From: Vermamoeba vermiformis
Taxonomy: Eukaryota; Tubulinea; Echinamoebida
Length of the DNA stretch: 64,000 nt
Assembly (NCBI GenBank): GCA_045837725.1
Contig: JBEWZL010000057.1
Coordinates: 30,851-94,850, forward strand
Direction of reading: 5' to 3'
The notes under the pieces are model-generated. The model worked only from the letters and a program-made list of their open reading frames with translations, made no database searches and was not told the DNA's origin. This document shows positions 21,501 to 31,375 of the stretch, piece after piece. Both the position numbers and the translations under genes were made by a program. Every line of letters begins with the position of its first letter. Within the stretch, counting starts at the first letter, position 1.

Positions 21501-21814
21501 TTGTGGCTCAGCTGGGTTGATAGAGGCAGTAAGTTACAAATATCAATAGCGACGTATCATCAGAACTAACGTCGCTCTCTTAGCTGTTGTCATACAAATC
21601 GATAGTTAACAAAGAGCGCGTAGAAGAAATTGACGAAAAAGTATCCGGGATGACCCGAAGATTGTGCGAAGTTGTTTTGACGAAAGGCACCAAAGGAATT
21701 ACTGACGATGGAATGTTCCAAGGAACTCTGGGCTTGGCATACATTTTACTTCGTGCGCAGGGCTACCCGACTTGTATCGTTAACTGGGAGACCCCAACGA
21801 GTCAAATTATATAA
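18514..21814 (+). CDS. lanM: LanM-type class II lanthipeptide synthetase (dehydratase + CCG-type LanC cyclase)
   Basis: Bifunctional enzyme expected to phosphorylate and eliminate Ser/Thr in a precursor peptide, then add Cys thiols to make (methyl)lanthionine. Exons: 18514-18788, 18843-19170, 19229-19326, 19374-20134, 20183-20475, 20520-20646, 20694-20981, 21034-21238, 21288-21528, 21584-21814. Dehydratase motifs: KLVYKP; DGHSDN then VVVDTETIF, whose D-x-H-x-x-N...D-x-E spacing equals that of the CylM catalytic residues as I recall them; RVILRPT (Arg/Thr of phosphate elimination). Cyclase: TGASHGYSG, WCNGAPGIA and SLCCGSAG, giving three Cys zinc ligands (CCG class, like ProcM) rather than Cys-Cys-His, and GTLGLAYILLR. 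Frame changes occur near 19095 and 20845. The GDxH loop reads DME, at the first break. No adjacent transporter or protease seen. Confidence 0.88.
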
Positions 21815-21943
21815 ATATCGCAATTTCACGGACGGCTCTCGTTGCAACAAGTACGGGAGCAGAAAGTGTAATGAATTTTCATTTGCAGACAATTTCCCAA
21901 ACAAAGGACTAAAGTTAAAGGAACTCATCCTTTCGGTCCAGCC

Positions 21944-22341
21944 ATGCAACAGGAACCTACAGCAGACACAATTGCTTTGCAGGCTTTACAAGCAGAGCTT
22001 GAAGAAGCCGTACAACGGTCAGAGCAAGAGAGTACAAGACTTTACAAAGCAGCCATAGAAAAGAGCGGAAATCTGAATGAGATGATCGATGATTGTTTGC
22101 GCTTTTGCCAGAAAGTTACAGACATTGAACAAAAGGTAATTATCGCGTATTTGTTAATTTTTTTGTTATGAGGTAAAAATATTTTAAATTAAATTAATAA
22201 TGCAACTGAATGTAAATTTAGATAGCAGAATTAACACCAAACCGAAAATTGATAAAATTGAAGAGTTTGGTTGACGCTAACTGGCCCGGAATGAAAGTTC
22301 ACAAGCACCCTCCTAACGGGAGTCGGCTGCCGACTCCGTAG
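21944..22341 (+). CDS. Small coiled-coil protein
   Basis: About 103 residues in two exons, 21944-22135 and 22222-22341, joined in phase 0. The first ~75 residues form an acidic helix with heptad pattern (LQALQAELEEAVQRSEQE, then MIDDCLRFCQKVTDIEQK); the second exon ends in a short basic, Pro-rich tail. It resembles small subunits of coiled-coil tethering complexes such as BLOC-1, but no diagnostic motif allows a name. It starts 130 bp after the LanM stop on the same strand, and repeat R2 begins 82 bp after its stop. Confidence 0.6.
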
Positions 22342-22422
22342 TTTGCCTGTTTAAGCCGTTGACTTAGCTTAATTAATGTACGTACCACACTTAATCGAAA
22401 TTAAAATGCTACAATGCTCACT

Positions 22423-22717
22423 CATAAAGGACAATTGTGCATTCGTCCATTTCCGCTTTTCTCAAATGAATCGAACACACGAGAAGGCCTCAAAGGCTTC
22501 GTTCGTTGTAAAACTTCTATAACAAATTTCGAACCTTCATACATGCATATTAGGCTGCAACGATGTGCTAATCCGTATTACCTAGCCAAGATCTGGCCGA
22601 GTGAGGTAAAAACGATTGGAATAATATTAAAATAATTTTAAAATATTACAAATATTACAAATAATCATCTACGAACTCAAGGGGATAATAATTGAAAAAT
22701 GTTTCTAGAATCTGCCG
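22423..22717 (+). repeat. Dispersed repeat R2 (about 295 bp), right copy
   Basis: Partner of R1 at 6321-6605, same orientation, colinear shared blocks. The variant GAAGGCCTCAAAGGCTTC can form a small hairpin in this copy. Together the copies bracket the 16-kb block that contains the peptide, NRPS, bactofilin-like and LanM genes. A 73-codon frame inside it is not conserved in R1. Confidence 0.8.
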
Positions 22718-22922
22718 GATTAAAGAGAGGATCTCTCAAACCTAACGGATATCACGTTAAAGCTTTCTTTTCTTTCAACGATTATGTATATATTACTTTA
22801 TTGTCGCAGGACGCAAAAAGTATTGTCACCAAAAATTGACAGCAAATTTATTAACTTTATGGACCCGTGAGTAAATTTTTTGTTTTTGAAAGCTAATTAT
22901 TATAAGCCTGCAATAAACAAGC

Positions 22923-25900
22923 ATGCGACTGCTTGGTATTACTTTAATAATCATAGCGGCGTCTTTAGTTCGAACTGGTACGTATAACGGAGATCTCGGC
23001 CAACCGCTGTCAAATCCGGATTGCTCATGTTTTAAATTTAATCCAGGTGTTATAAGACATGTTTCACCTAACGGCGTTGATATTAACGATTGTACCGCTG
23101 CTTGTCGGTCCTTAACCTACGCAGTTACTCAATCTGCACCTGGTGACACTATCTTCCTCGCGAACGGAACGTACAGTGGTTCATCAAACAGAGATTTACT
23201 CCTGCAAAATTACCAGATAAATATAATTGGAGAGTCAAAAGCGGGAGTAATCATCGATCTGCAAGATCAAGGTAAAAATAACTGATTCTTTTGTGAGTCA
23301 TGTGTTTGATTCGTTTAAATATAATTGTCATGAATAACAGTACCAATATCATGATAGCTGCAATTTAATAGGACTAGTTCAAAACAAGCTGATTATGCAG
23401 TTAAAATGATTAGAAAATCTGATTTTTTTTTGTAGGACGAGCGTTTATTCTCGAAGACAGCAACATTAAGATCGCGTCAATTACGTTCATGAATGGAAAT
23501 GCTCCGAACTCCTCGCCTCAAAATTATCGCGGCGGTGCTCTCTTGGCCCTCAATAGCTCCTCGCCGTCATACTTGGAACTCGAAGATGTCACTTTCAACG
23601 CGTGTCACGCCTCGAGTCCTGACGGCACTGGCGCAGGTGGAGGTGTGGCTACGATCGTAAGTCCTATGAGCACGTGACGGCGAGTACTAACCAGCCAATC
23701 ACAGCGAGCCACTGTTACAATGCGCCGCGTCGAGTTTGTGGATTGTTATGCAGGTGTCGCGGGAGGGTTCTACGCTGATAGTGCAACGGCCAACATCACC
23801 GACACGCACTTCACGAACTGTTCGAGTGTTTCATTGAACGGTGGTGCAGGTACAGTATTGGGCCTCATTTTATTCCTTCTCAATACACATTCTAACCAAT
23901 CACGTGCTTGTAGTGGTGGTGGAGGGTGAGAGCCAGCTGTCGTTAGACCAATGCTCGTTTGTGGACTGCAAGAGCGCTAAATTCGGTGGTGCCATTTACG
24001 AGTGTACGCAAGTGACTGTAACGAACTTATCATAATGATGATAAGAATAATAATGATAAGAAGTAATACTAATCAGTCGCACAGCTGGCACGGCAAACTA
24101 TTCAGTCACGCGCTCGGTCTTTGAACGCAATCGCGCTGTGTTTGGCGGTGCAGTATATCACTCTGGCAGTACCAGCACTGAAAGCACGTACCAGCAATGC
24201 GACTTTATCGGCAATGTGGCGACTGAAGGTGGTGGCGCGGTGGCTGCAACAGCGAATTCAAAGCCCACGTACGACTACTGCAACTTTTACAACAACTCTG
24301 CACCGACAGGCGGGGCCATTAATGCTCTCGCTACGAATGGCGTGACCATTACACACTGCGCGTTCAAATACAATCAAGTTACAGTGCAAGGCAGCGCCAT
24401 TAATTTTGAAGGTCCAGCGGTGGTCCTGGACAATCTCTTCAAGGAAAACTTTTCGAACAAAGGCACCTTGTCATTCTCCGTCTCTTTATCCATGGCCAGC
24501 ACATTCGTTGGCAACGCTTTTACGGGCAATGTAGCTACACTAGGAGCTGCCTTGTATGTCGAGACCGATGGCAATGTAGTGTAAGTCAAGTATTGTATCT
24601 ATTTAGTCTGCTCACTTTTACTCTTCCAGACCGTGGGCCTTCGTCAACAGCACATTTGACAGCAATGTGGCCACGTCCGGAGGAGCTGTCCTGATCTCGG
24701 GAGCTAAAGCTACTTTCGACGGCGCTACATTCCATGCTAATTCCGCTGATGAGTAAGTGCTGCATGTGGGTGACATTAGACTGATCAAGGTTGACAGTGG
24801 AGGTGCTGTTAAACTAGAGAACGGTGCTGTAGTGTCATTCACTGCTGTGACGTTTGACAGCAATGTGGCGCAGACTCTGGGCGGTGCCATCAATCAAGAC
24901 ACCAGCACATTGATTCTGAGCGACAGTGCGATGACATTCAACCGCGCTAAGAACGGAGGTGGCTTGGCTGTTGCAGGTCCGACATGTCCCTCGTTGACTA
25001 GCGTGACCATACAGTCCAACAGTGCTGTCGAGTGTTGTGGGGCCGTGTTCTTGAGGGACTTGACGTGCTCATTCGAAACATTTTGCACCAACTGCACACT
25101 GACAGCGAACACAGTGGAGACTTGCGGACTGATGTGCACTTGCGAGCAAGGTCCTGTCACGAGTACGTCTAACTCAATTTACTTTCAATCGATTGAGCTC
25201 ATACTGTTCATATTGCCAGACACAGCCTGTCCTCCATCAGTGAACGGTCCTAGTGCCGAAGCGAATGGAGGGTCTTCGAGTGACGTACCAATCAGCACTG
25301 TAGTTCCTGCTGTCGTAGTCCCGGTTGTCGTGGTGGCTGTGGGAATATTTTTGCTCATTTTCTTTATTAAGAAAAAGAAATCAGCCCAAACTGTCACTAC
25401 CTCCATTGACATGCAGAATTTGACTGGTGAAGACAGATTGCATGTGCCGTACAAAGAACTCAAGTTCAACAAAGAGATTGGCTCGGGCAGCTTTGGCAAA
25501 GTGTTCATTGGAGGTAAGGCAGATCTGGCACCATTTTAAGTTTTCAGCGTCTAACGGTGCTGCAAATAGAGTGGCAAAAAACTGAAGTGGCGCTCAAACT
25601 GAACACTTCTGGCACCTCGCAAGAGTTCCTTAGCGAGGCCAAGTTGATGATGTAAGGCATTGCCTCTCTGCATCTTTTGTTCTAACTGACTGATAGTGCG
25701 CTGCGTCCTCACCCGAACATTGTTCAATTCTTGGGCCTGTCAACTGACGGTCCTTATCCCGTGATGATCATTGAGTACTGCGACGAAGGCAGTCTCGACA
25801 ATCTGTTGTTCGACACCGAGAGCAATATTCCTCTCGAGAGACAGCTGGCCATGATCAGTGCTGTCGCTAAGGGCATGTACCACTTGCACAGCAACAATAT

Positions 25901-26368
25901 TATTCACAGAGATTTGGCCGCTAGAAATATTCTCGTAAGTCCATTGATTAATTGGTTTGACATCACACTCACGACTCTCAGATATCAAAAGGCACGCTTA
26001 AAATATCCGATTTTGGCATGTCACGCACACTGCAGAACATGGACACGGGCACGACCAAGACGGACATTGGTCCCGTGCGATGGATGGCGCCTGAGTCCCT
26101 CAAGAACCGCTCCTACAGCAAGAGTTCTGACGTGTGGTCGTTCGGTATTTTAGTTTACGAAATTTCAGCGAGACAAGAGCCGCACATTGCTGAAGACTTA
26201 CTCACCATTGCACCGAAGATCCGCGACGAGGGGTTGACTCCTCCGTTGCCTGCAGACACGGATCCGTTCTTGGCAGATCTGATGAAACGGTGCTGGAATT
26301 TCAATCCTGAGGCTCGTCCGTCCTTTGGAGACATTTGCGATTTGTTGCAGACTCGTCTCCGAAATTAA
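22923..26368 (+). CDS. Receptor tyrosine kinase with parallel beta-helix ectodomain
   Basis: Signal peptide (MRLLGITLIIIAASLVRTG), then a long extracellular parallel beta-helix region of repeated FxxN.A..GGA units (FIGNVATEGGGAV, FDSNVATSGGAV, FDSNVAQTLGGAI) typical of PbH1/polymorphic-outer-membrane-type repeats, with paired Cys. Next a Ser/Gly linker, one membrane helix (VVPVVVVAVGIFLLIFFI) followed by KKKK, and a cytoplasmic kinase: GSGSFGKVF, EVALK, SEAKLM, HRDLAARN, SDFGMS, VRWMAPES, SSDVWSFG. HRDLAARN is the signature of true tyrosine kinases. About ten short introns; reading frame consistent. The ectodomain probably senses surface glycans or proteins. Convergent with isocitrate dehydrogenase, 72 bp apart. 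Confidence 0.9.
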
Positions 26369-26439
26369 TCATGCGTGAAAAATATTCACAGTTGTATCAA
26401 TAAACAATATAAACCTATTTATCGAGCAGCGATTGAGAT

Positions 26440-28548
26440 TTAGACCAATTTATCTTCCAGTGCCTTCTTGATCGTGTTCATGAACTCGTTGGTCGTCTGC
26501 CAGTGCTCGCGTTTCATGCTACGAATAGCGTTAATTAATAACTAGACAACGGATCTGATAAGTTCATAACGCTTACTTGGCTCCGTGAATAGACAGCGCA
26601 AGATCTTTCGTCATTTTTCCGCCTTCAATCACACCAACACACACTTCTTCGAGCTTGGTGGCAAAGTTCAACAGATCGTTGTTGTTGTCCAGCTTGGCTC
26701 TGCGGTTAAGTCGTTAGTTGCGTGCAATTGTTTACGTTAACGAGTCACACCTGTGCATGAGACCACGCGTCCAAGCAAATATGGAAGCAATCGGATTGGT
26801 GCTCGTCTCTTTGCCCTTCAAGTACTCGCGATAGTGTCGTGTCACTGTGCCGTGCGCTGCCTAATCGAGAGGTGAGACGTTGTGTTTAATCACGTGACCA
26901 CGTACCTCTGTCTCAATGGTGCGACCATCAGGTGTGATCAGTTCACTCGTCATCATGCCCAGTGAACCAAAGCCCTGGGCTACTGTGTCGGACTGCACAT
27001 CGCCGTCGTAGTTCTTGCAGGCCCACACAAAGCCACCACTGCTTTTCATGCACTGGACAGCGGATCAGATCCAACTCAAACCGGAACAGATGAATAATAA
27101 TTGACGTACCTGAGCCACCATATCATCAATAAGACGGTGTTCATACGATATTCCAGCGGCTTCAAAACGAGGCTTGTATTCTCTGAATAAATACGAGGTT
27201 AGTTTCAAGTGACACTTTTGACACGTTAAATTAAAATTCTATTTTTGACACTTACTTGTCGTACATCTCTTGGAAAATATCTTTGAAATGACCGTCGTAT
27301 ATTTTGAGAATTGTATTCTTGCTGCTGAAAAACAAAGGCATTTTCTTGGCCAGTGCGTACTCAAAACTACTGCGGGCAAAGTCCTTGATCGACTACGCGA
27401 ATAAAATTGATAAAATTAATCACAGGTGCTTCAATAGCGATCCTTCAATCATTACCTGCGTCGTGTTGTACATGCCCAGGCCAACTCCGCCCTCGTCCTT
27501 GAAATCAAACACTTTCCAAGTCTTAGGCTTCACTTCCATCAGCAGGCACGAAGCGCATTTCAAATCGACCTGGCTGCGTCACTTTGAAGTCCGTGGATTT
27601 GTACTGCAAATATTATTACCAAATTAGGAAAACAAACTAGTAATTTTCAGATGCGGATCTATAAGACATACTTGATCGCCGTGAGCATGTCTACCAATAA
27701 TAATAGGATGCGTCCAGCCTATTCATGAATTATTATGTTATTAATTAAATTTACTCGTGTTATTATGAAATTTTTCGTACCAGGAACAAGTCGAGGAATA
27801 TTAGAGCACATGATTGGTGCGCGGAATACAGTGCCACCGAGAATATTACGAATAGTGCCGTTAGGACTCGGCCACATTTTTTTAAGGTTAAATTCTGCCA
27901 TAAGAATGAGATTTTTAGTTGGATCGAACGAAAAACTTTTCGTACCTTTAACACGAGCTTCATCGGCGGTAATTGTAGCGCATTTAATGCCCACATTGTA
28001 CTTTTTAATAGCATTGGCAGCATCGACGGTCACTTTATCTTCTGTCTTATCGCGGTGTTGGATGCTGAGATCGTAGTAATCAAGTTTGACGTCGACAAAC
28101 GGAAGAATCAACTGCAAAACAAATTAATAAGAACATTGTTAAATATTTTCCGCGTTTGTAGCACGACAAGCCATTGCCAGATTATTTATTGAAATTTTAT
28201 TCCGTGATCTCGGATCAAATACTTTAAAACACGAAATTAAATGTTAATTATTATTACTTACTTCATTTCGGATTTTTTCCCAAATAATCCGCGTCATTTC
28301 ATCGCCATCTAGTTCGACAACAGGATTGGCGACTTTGATTTTATTTTTGTAGGCTTGAGAGGCTGCAGAAAATATTAACATGAATTTTCTAATTATTCAA
28401 TATAATATTTGGTATTATTGAAATTAAATTTACCGTAAGTACGCGTGACATTTCTTTGCTGCGCAGAGCCAACCGCGGAACGAACAACCCGCGAGCTGCT
28501 ACGACTTCCTTTATGTAATAACTGGCCTAGTGTGGCTAACATGTTCAT
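26440..28548 (-). CDS. IDH2: NADP-dependent isocitrate dehydrogenase, mitochondrial type
   Basis: Oxidises isocitrate to 2-oxoglutarate with NADP+. From the ATG at 28548 the first exon encodes an Arg/Ser-rich presequence ([18 protein letters not shown]), so mitochondrial import is likely. Then [110 protein letters not shown] and [19 protein letters not shown], all family hallmarks and in the expected order. It ends ..ALEDKLV. Many short introns. One frame change of a single base lies near 27530-27545 between PADG and VKPKTW, in a stretch where the protein is otherwise well conserved; this is hard to explain by decay of an essential enzyme. Confidence 0.93.
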
Positions 28549-28695
28549 ATTCAAAAGCTTCTAGAAAAAATTCGGCTCGCGACCTCGATCTATTTTATTT
28601 ATTGTGCCCAAACATTGTTCACTTCCCGTAGCATGTAAAAGTAATGAAATTACTATCACCAAAACTTCGCTTGTCGCTGGACTGTGCGCAAGTTG

Positions 28696-28860
28696 ATGAG
28701 TATAGATGAAGTACGAGAAGGTAGCAATCTTCAAAAAGAGCCTAAAATGCGACGACGCGTTGTAGAGCTGAAAAAAGCCAAGCGAAATAAGAATGAGGGA
28801 GTATGCATCGATTGGACCGGAAATCCCTACTGTGACCCTCTGCAGTTTGCCACAGACTAA
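28696..28860 (+). CDS. Possible small basic protein (54 aa)
   Basis: ATG at 28696, TAA at 28858-28860. Acidic start (MSIDEVREGS), a strongly basic middle (KMRRRVVELKKAKRNK) and a C-terminus with GVCIDWTGNPYCDP. No recognised family. It lies upstream of the isocitrate dehydrogenase start in divergent orientation, so it could also be 5'-flanking sequence open by chance. Confidence 0.3.
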   Translation: MSIDEVREGSNLQKEPKMRRRVVELKKAKRNKNEGVCIDWTGNPYCDPLQFATD

Positions 28861-29301
28861 GTGTCAATAGTAAATGATTATTTCTATACAAATTTAAAGA
28901 TCAACTGTGCTACGGTGCAGAGTGGTTCGGCGAATGGCGCTCCTGGAGCGTCATCAACAGACACGTGACTTTTCGAATGTTTTTAACAGTATGCGTATGC
29001 AAGAAGACTATTGAATTAAATTAGACCTATAAAATATGCCTAGGATGTTACTTTGTATTGGTGCATTCAGCTAAAGCCTTTTTGAGCGTGCAAAAAAACC
29101 CGAGTTTTGAATTTATCGGCATTTACATAATTGGGAACAGTTACGTACCGATAATTACGGCACAACGAATCTGAATTAAATTACTTTCGGAAAGTTCCGA
29201 CCACACTGCCACGAAAGGACTTTTATTTGAACTGAACGACTATTAGACTGGAATTTTGTATTACAGTTTGAGTTTTTATTAAATTTAGTTTCTTTTCCCT
29301 C
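28861..29301. other. Intergenic region
   Basis: 441 bp, AT-rich, including CACGTG at about 28961. It probably holds the promoter of the secreted-protein gene that follows. No repeat or further gene recognised. Confidence 0.4.
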
Positions 29302-29478
29302 ATGGACTCCCTTTTGTTTCAACGAAGCTCAATGATTGCATTTTCGCACGGTTCTAGTCTGTTCGCGAATTTGGCTTTATTCATTCGAAAAGCCTATCTT
29401 TGGGTTGAACAGAAAGTACAAAAGAAGTTGGCCAAAGCATTCTACTTTCAACCTTTGATCATCGGAACCACAACAGCG

Positions 29479-30087
29479 ATGAAACTTGTTATCCTTTCCG
29501 TTCTGTGCCTCACTATAATCGTGATCTTTTGCTGCCAAGCTTGGTGTCCCCAAGTCCAGGTGAACAACCAGACGATCACCTACCCTTACCAGACAAGCAT
29601 AGAATTTCGACAACCAGTGGAATCTTCCAATCAATGTTGGGTAATGCGACTGCAACCAAACGCCTTCGTTGTTTCTGACTACTTCGAACAAAACGCAACA
29701 CCTTACTCGGTAATCAGCTTTCAAGGTGACCTCATCGATATCTGCAATGGCAACTATACGAGGGCTGTTACTTCTTCCGTGACATTGAACAATTCGGATT
29801 TGCTATCTTTTTCTGCAAGTTTAGATAGTGTTAACGTGGCTCCCTTACCATTCCTGAATGCCGCCGCCATAGGCCCCAATGGGTTCAATTATTTGAACAT
29901 GACGACATCGGCCGCCACCTTTACTGCTTGCAACCGTGGCCAACGAACCTGCAGCGGCATTACCAACGTTCTTCTTTCCCAAGGATTCAACATTCAAATT
30001 CTTTTCGGAGGAGAAATCGATCTTGTATATCCGGCAGGAATTCCCGCGTGGGCTAGCAGCACAAACAGTGTCAAATTTAACTGTTAA
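29479..30087 (+). CDS. Secreted protein of unknown function
   Basis: From the ATG at 29479: 202 residues with a strong signal peptide (MKLVILSVLCLTIIVIFCC) followed by a mature region with several Asn-X-Ser/Thr sites (NNQTIT, NNSDLL, NMTTSA) and Cys residues. The frame is open back to an ATG at 29302, which would give 261 residues with an internal membrane anchor; I prefer 29479 because the signal peptide then lies at the N-terminus. Strand-rich, no recognised domain. Single exon, unusual in this neighbourhood. Confidence 0.6.
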   Translation: MKLVILSVLCLTIIVIFCCQAWCPQVQVNNQTITYPYQTSIEFRQPVESSNQCWVMRLQPNAFVVSDYFEQNATPYSVISFQGDLIDICNGNYTRAVTSSVTLNNSDLLSFSASLDSVNVAPLPFLNAAAIGPNGFNYLNMTTSAATFTACNRGQRTCSGITNVLLSQGFNIQILFGGEIDLVYPAGIPAWASSTNSVKFNC

Positions 30088-30313
30088 ATTAAATTTAAAC
30101 AAGACAAGACGTACAAATAAAGCATGATTGCATTTCCACAAGCACAAACATTCTACGATGGCTCTCCAAACCGAACTCCCTATAACTGTTATAACAATAA
30201 CCTGGTGTTTGGTCCCAAGGGACTGAGTTTCCGTCACTTCCTGAATATTTACGGGATGGGACCAGAGAAGCAAATAATTTAATTCAACAAATATTACTAT
30301 ACAAGCACATCAA

Positions 30314-31301
30314 ATGGCTCATTCAGAAATCATTCCGCGAGAGCTTTGGATCGAGATCTTGACACGAGTTGACGATCTAACACTTGCCTCCTCAGTTCTA
30401 CTAGTATCAAAGCTTTTTCATGTTTTAACTGGTGAAAATAGCGACTATGGAGGCATAAATGCCGCGATAAATTTGCAAGCGATTCGAAATTTGAATCCTT
30501 ATCGTGGAAGAACTATTACTGGACGAGTGGTAAATATAACTCATTAATTCGGTATTGCCGTATTTTAAATATTTAAATATAATTTTTTTGACATACGTGG
30601 ACGATAACAGCTAACAAGATTGGTTTAGCGGTCAAACTGTTCCCGCTCTTTGGTTTTTCAATCGGCAAAACATCCCGCGAAGAACTATGTGCTGCGCCAG
30701 GATCGGTATTGAATTCAGCCGGCAAAATACCATTCGTTCAGCACAAAGGTCTCCATTTCCGAGTTTTTGGCGATGATTGCTTTTCGTCTCTGTATGTCAC
30801 TATTGCCTACCACGACCACATCCTTCCTGCGTAAGTCTTCATAGCGCATGTAGATTATAAATTTAATTATTCTTTTTTCTAATTCTAGCGAGTGGGAAGC
30901 AAAAGGATTGACGTGGGACAAGTCCTGGAACGAATACAAAGACTGGTGTAAGAAGTCGTTCGGAAATTATCGCGTCGTGAAAACACCGCGTCAAAAATAC
31001 GTTGATGCTCAGAACTACTTTGTAGCCACACTAGAGGCAGTTGTCAGAGAGGCACCAGACGTGGTATATACAATCAAGCTGAAGTTCAAACATAGACCCG
31101 GTAAGTCCATCCCATTGTAACGTTATATCAGTACTAACAAAGCCCTGGTCTGCAGGAGACGTTGACACAAAATCCACTCTGTACGGCGTGTTTCTCTTGT
31201 CGCACAAAGACGTCTTTCAACGCCTTTCTCGAAATGAACTCTGTACTCGATACTACAAGGGGGTATGTGACGATGGAGGGAACAACGAAGAAATGCTTTA
31301 G
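30314..31301 (+). CDS. F-box-like protein
   Basis: N-terminal ~35 residues fit an F-box (IPRELWIEILTRVDDLTLA, then SSVLLVSKLFHVL), expected to bind SKP1 in an SCF ubiquitin ligase. Four exons follow in frame; the C-terminal substrate region (KIGLAVKLFPLFGFSIGK, HKGLHFRVFGDDCFSSLY, KRNE-like TLYGVFLLSHKDVF) is not recognised and may be a compact alpha/beta domain. It ends 75 bp from the convergent ESS2 gene. If the F-box reading is wrong it is an orphan protein. Confidence 0.55.
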
Positions 31302-31375
31302 GCTGGGTCACTTTTTTATCAGCAAGAATAAAACGGAAATTGAATCAGTGTCGTATTTACAAGGTTTATTAAGTC

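Noticed and set aside
22414-22635. 73-codon frame in repeat R2
   Set aside because: Not preserved in R1, where the same region has indels and stops, so it is unlikely to code.
24030-24090. AT-rich microsatellite-like tract (TGATAA/TAATAA units)
   Set aside because: It lies in an intron of the receptor kinase gene and is short and imperfect.
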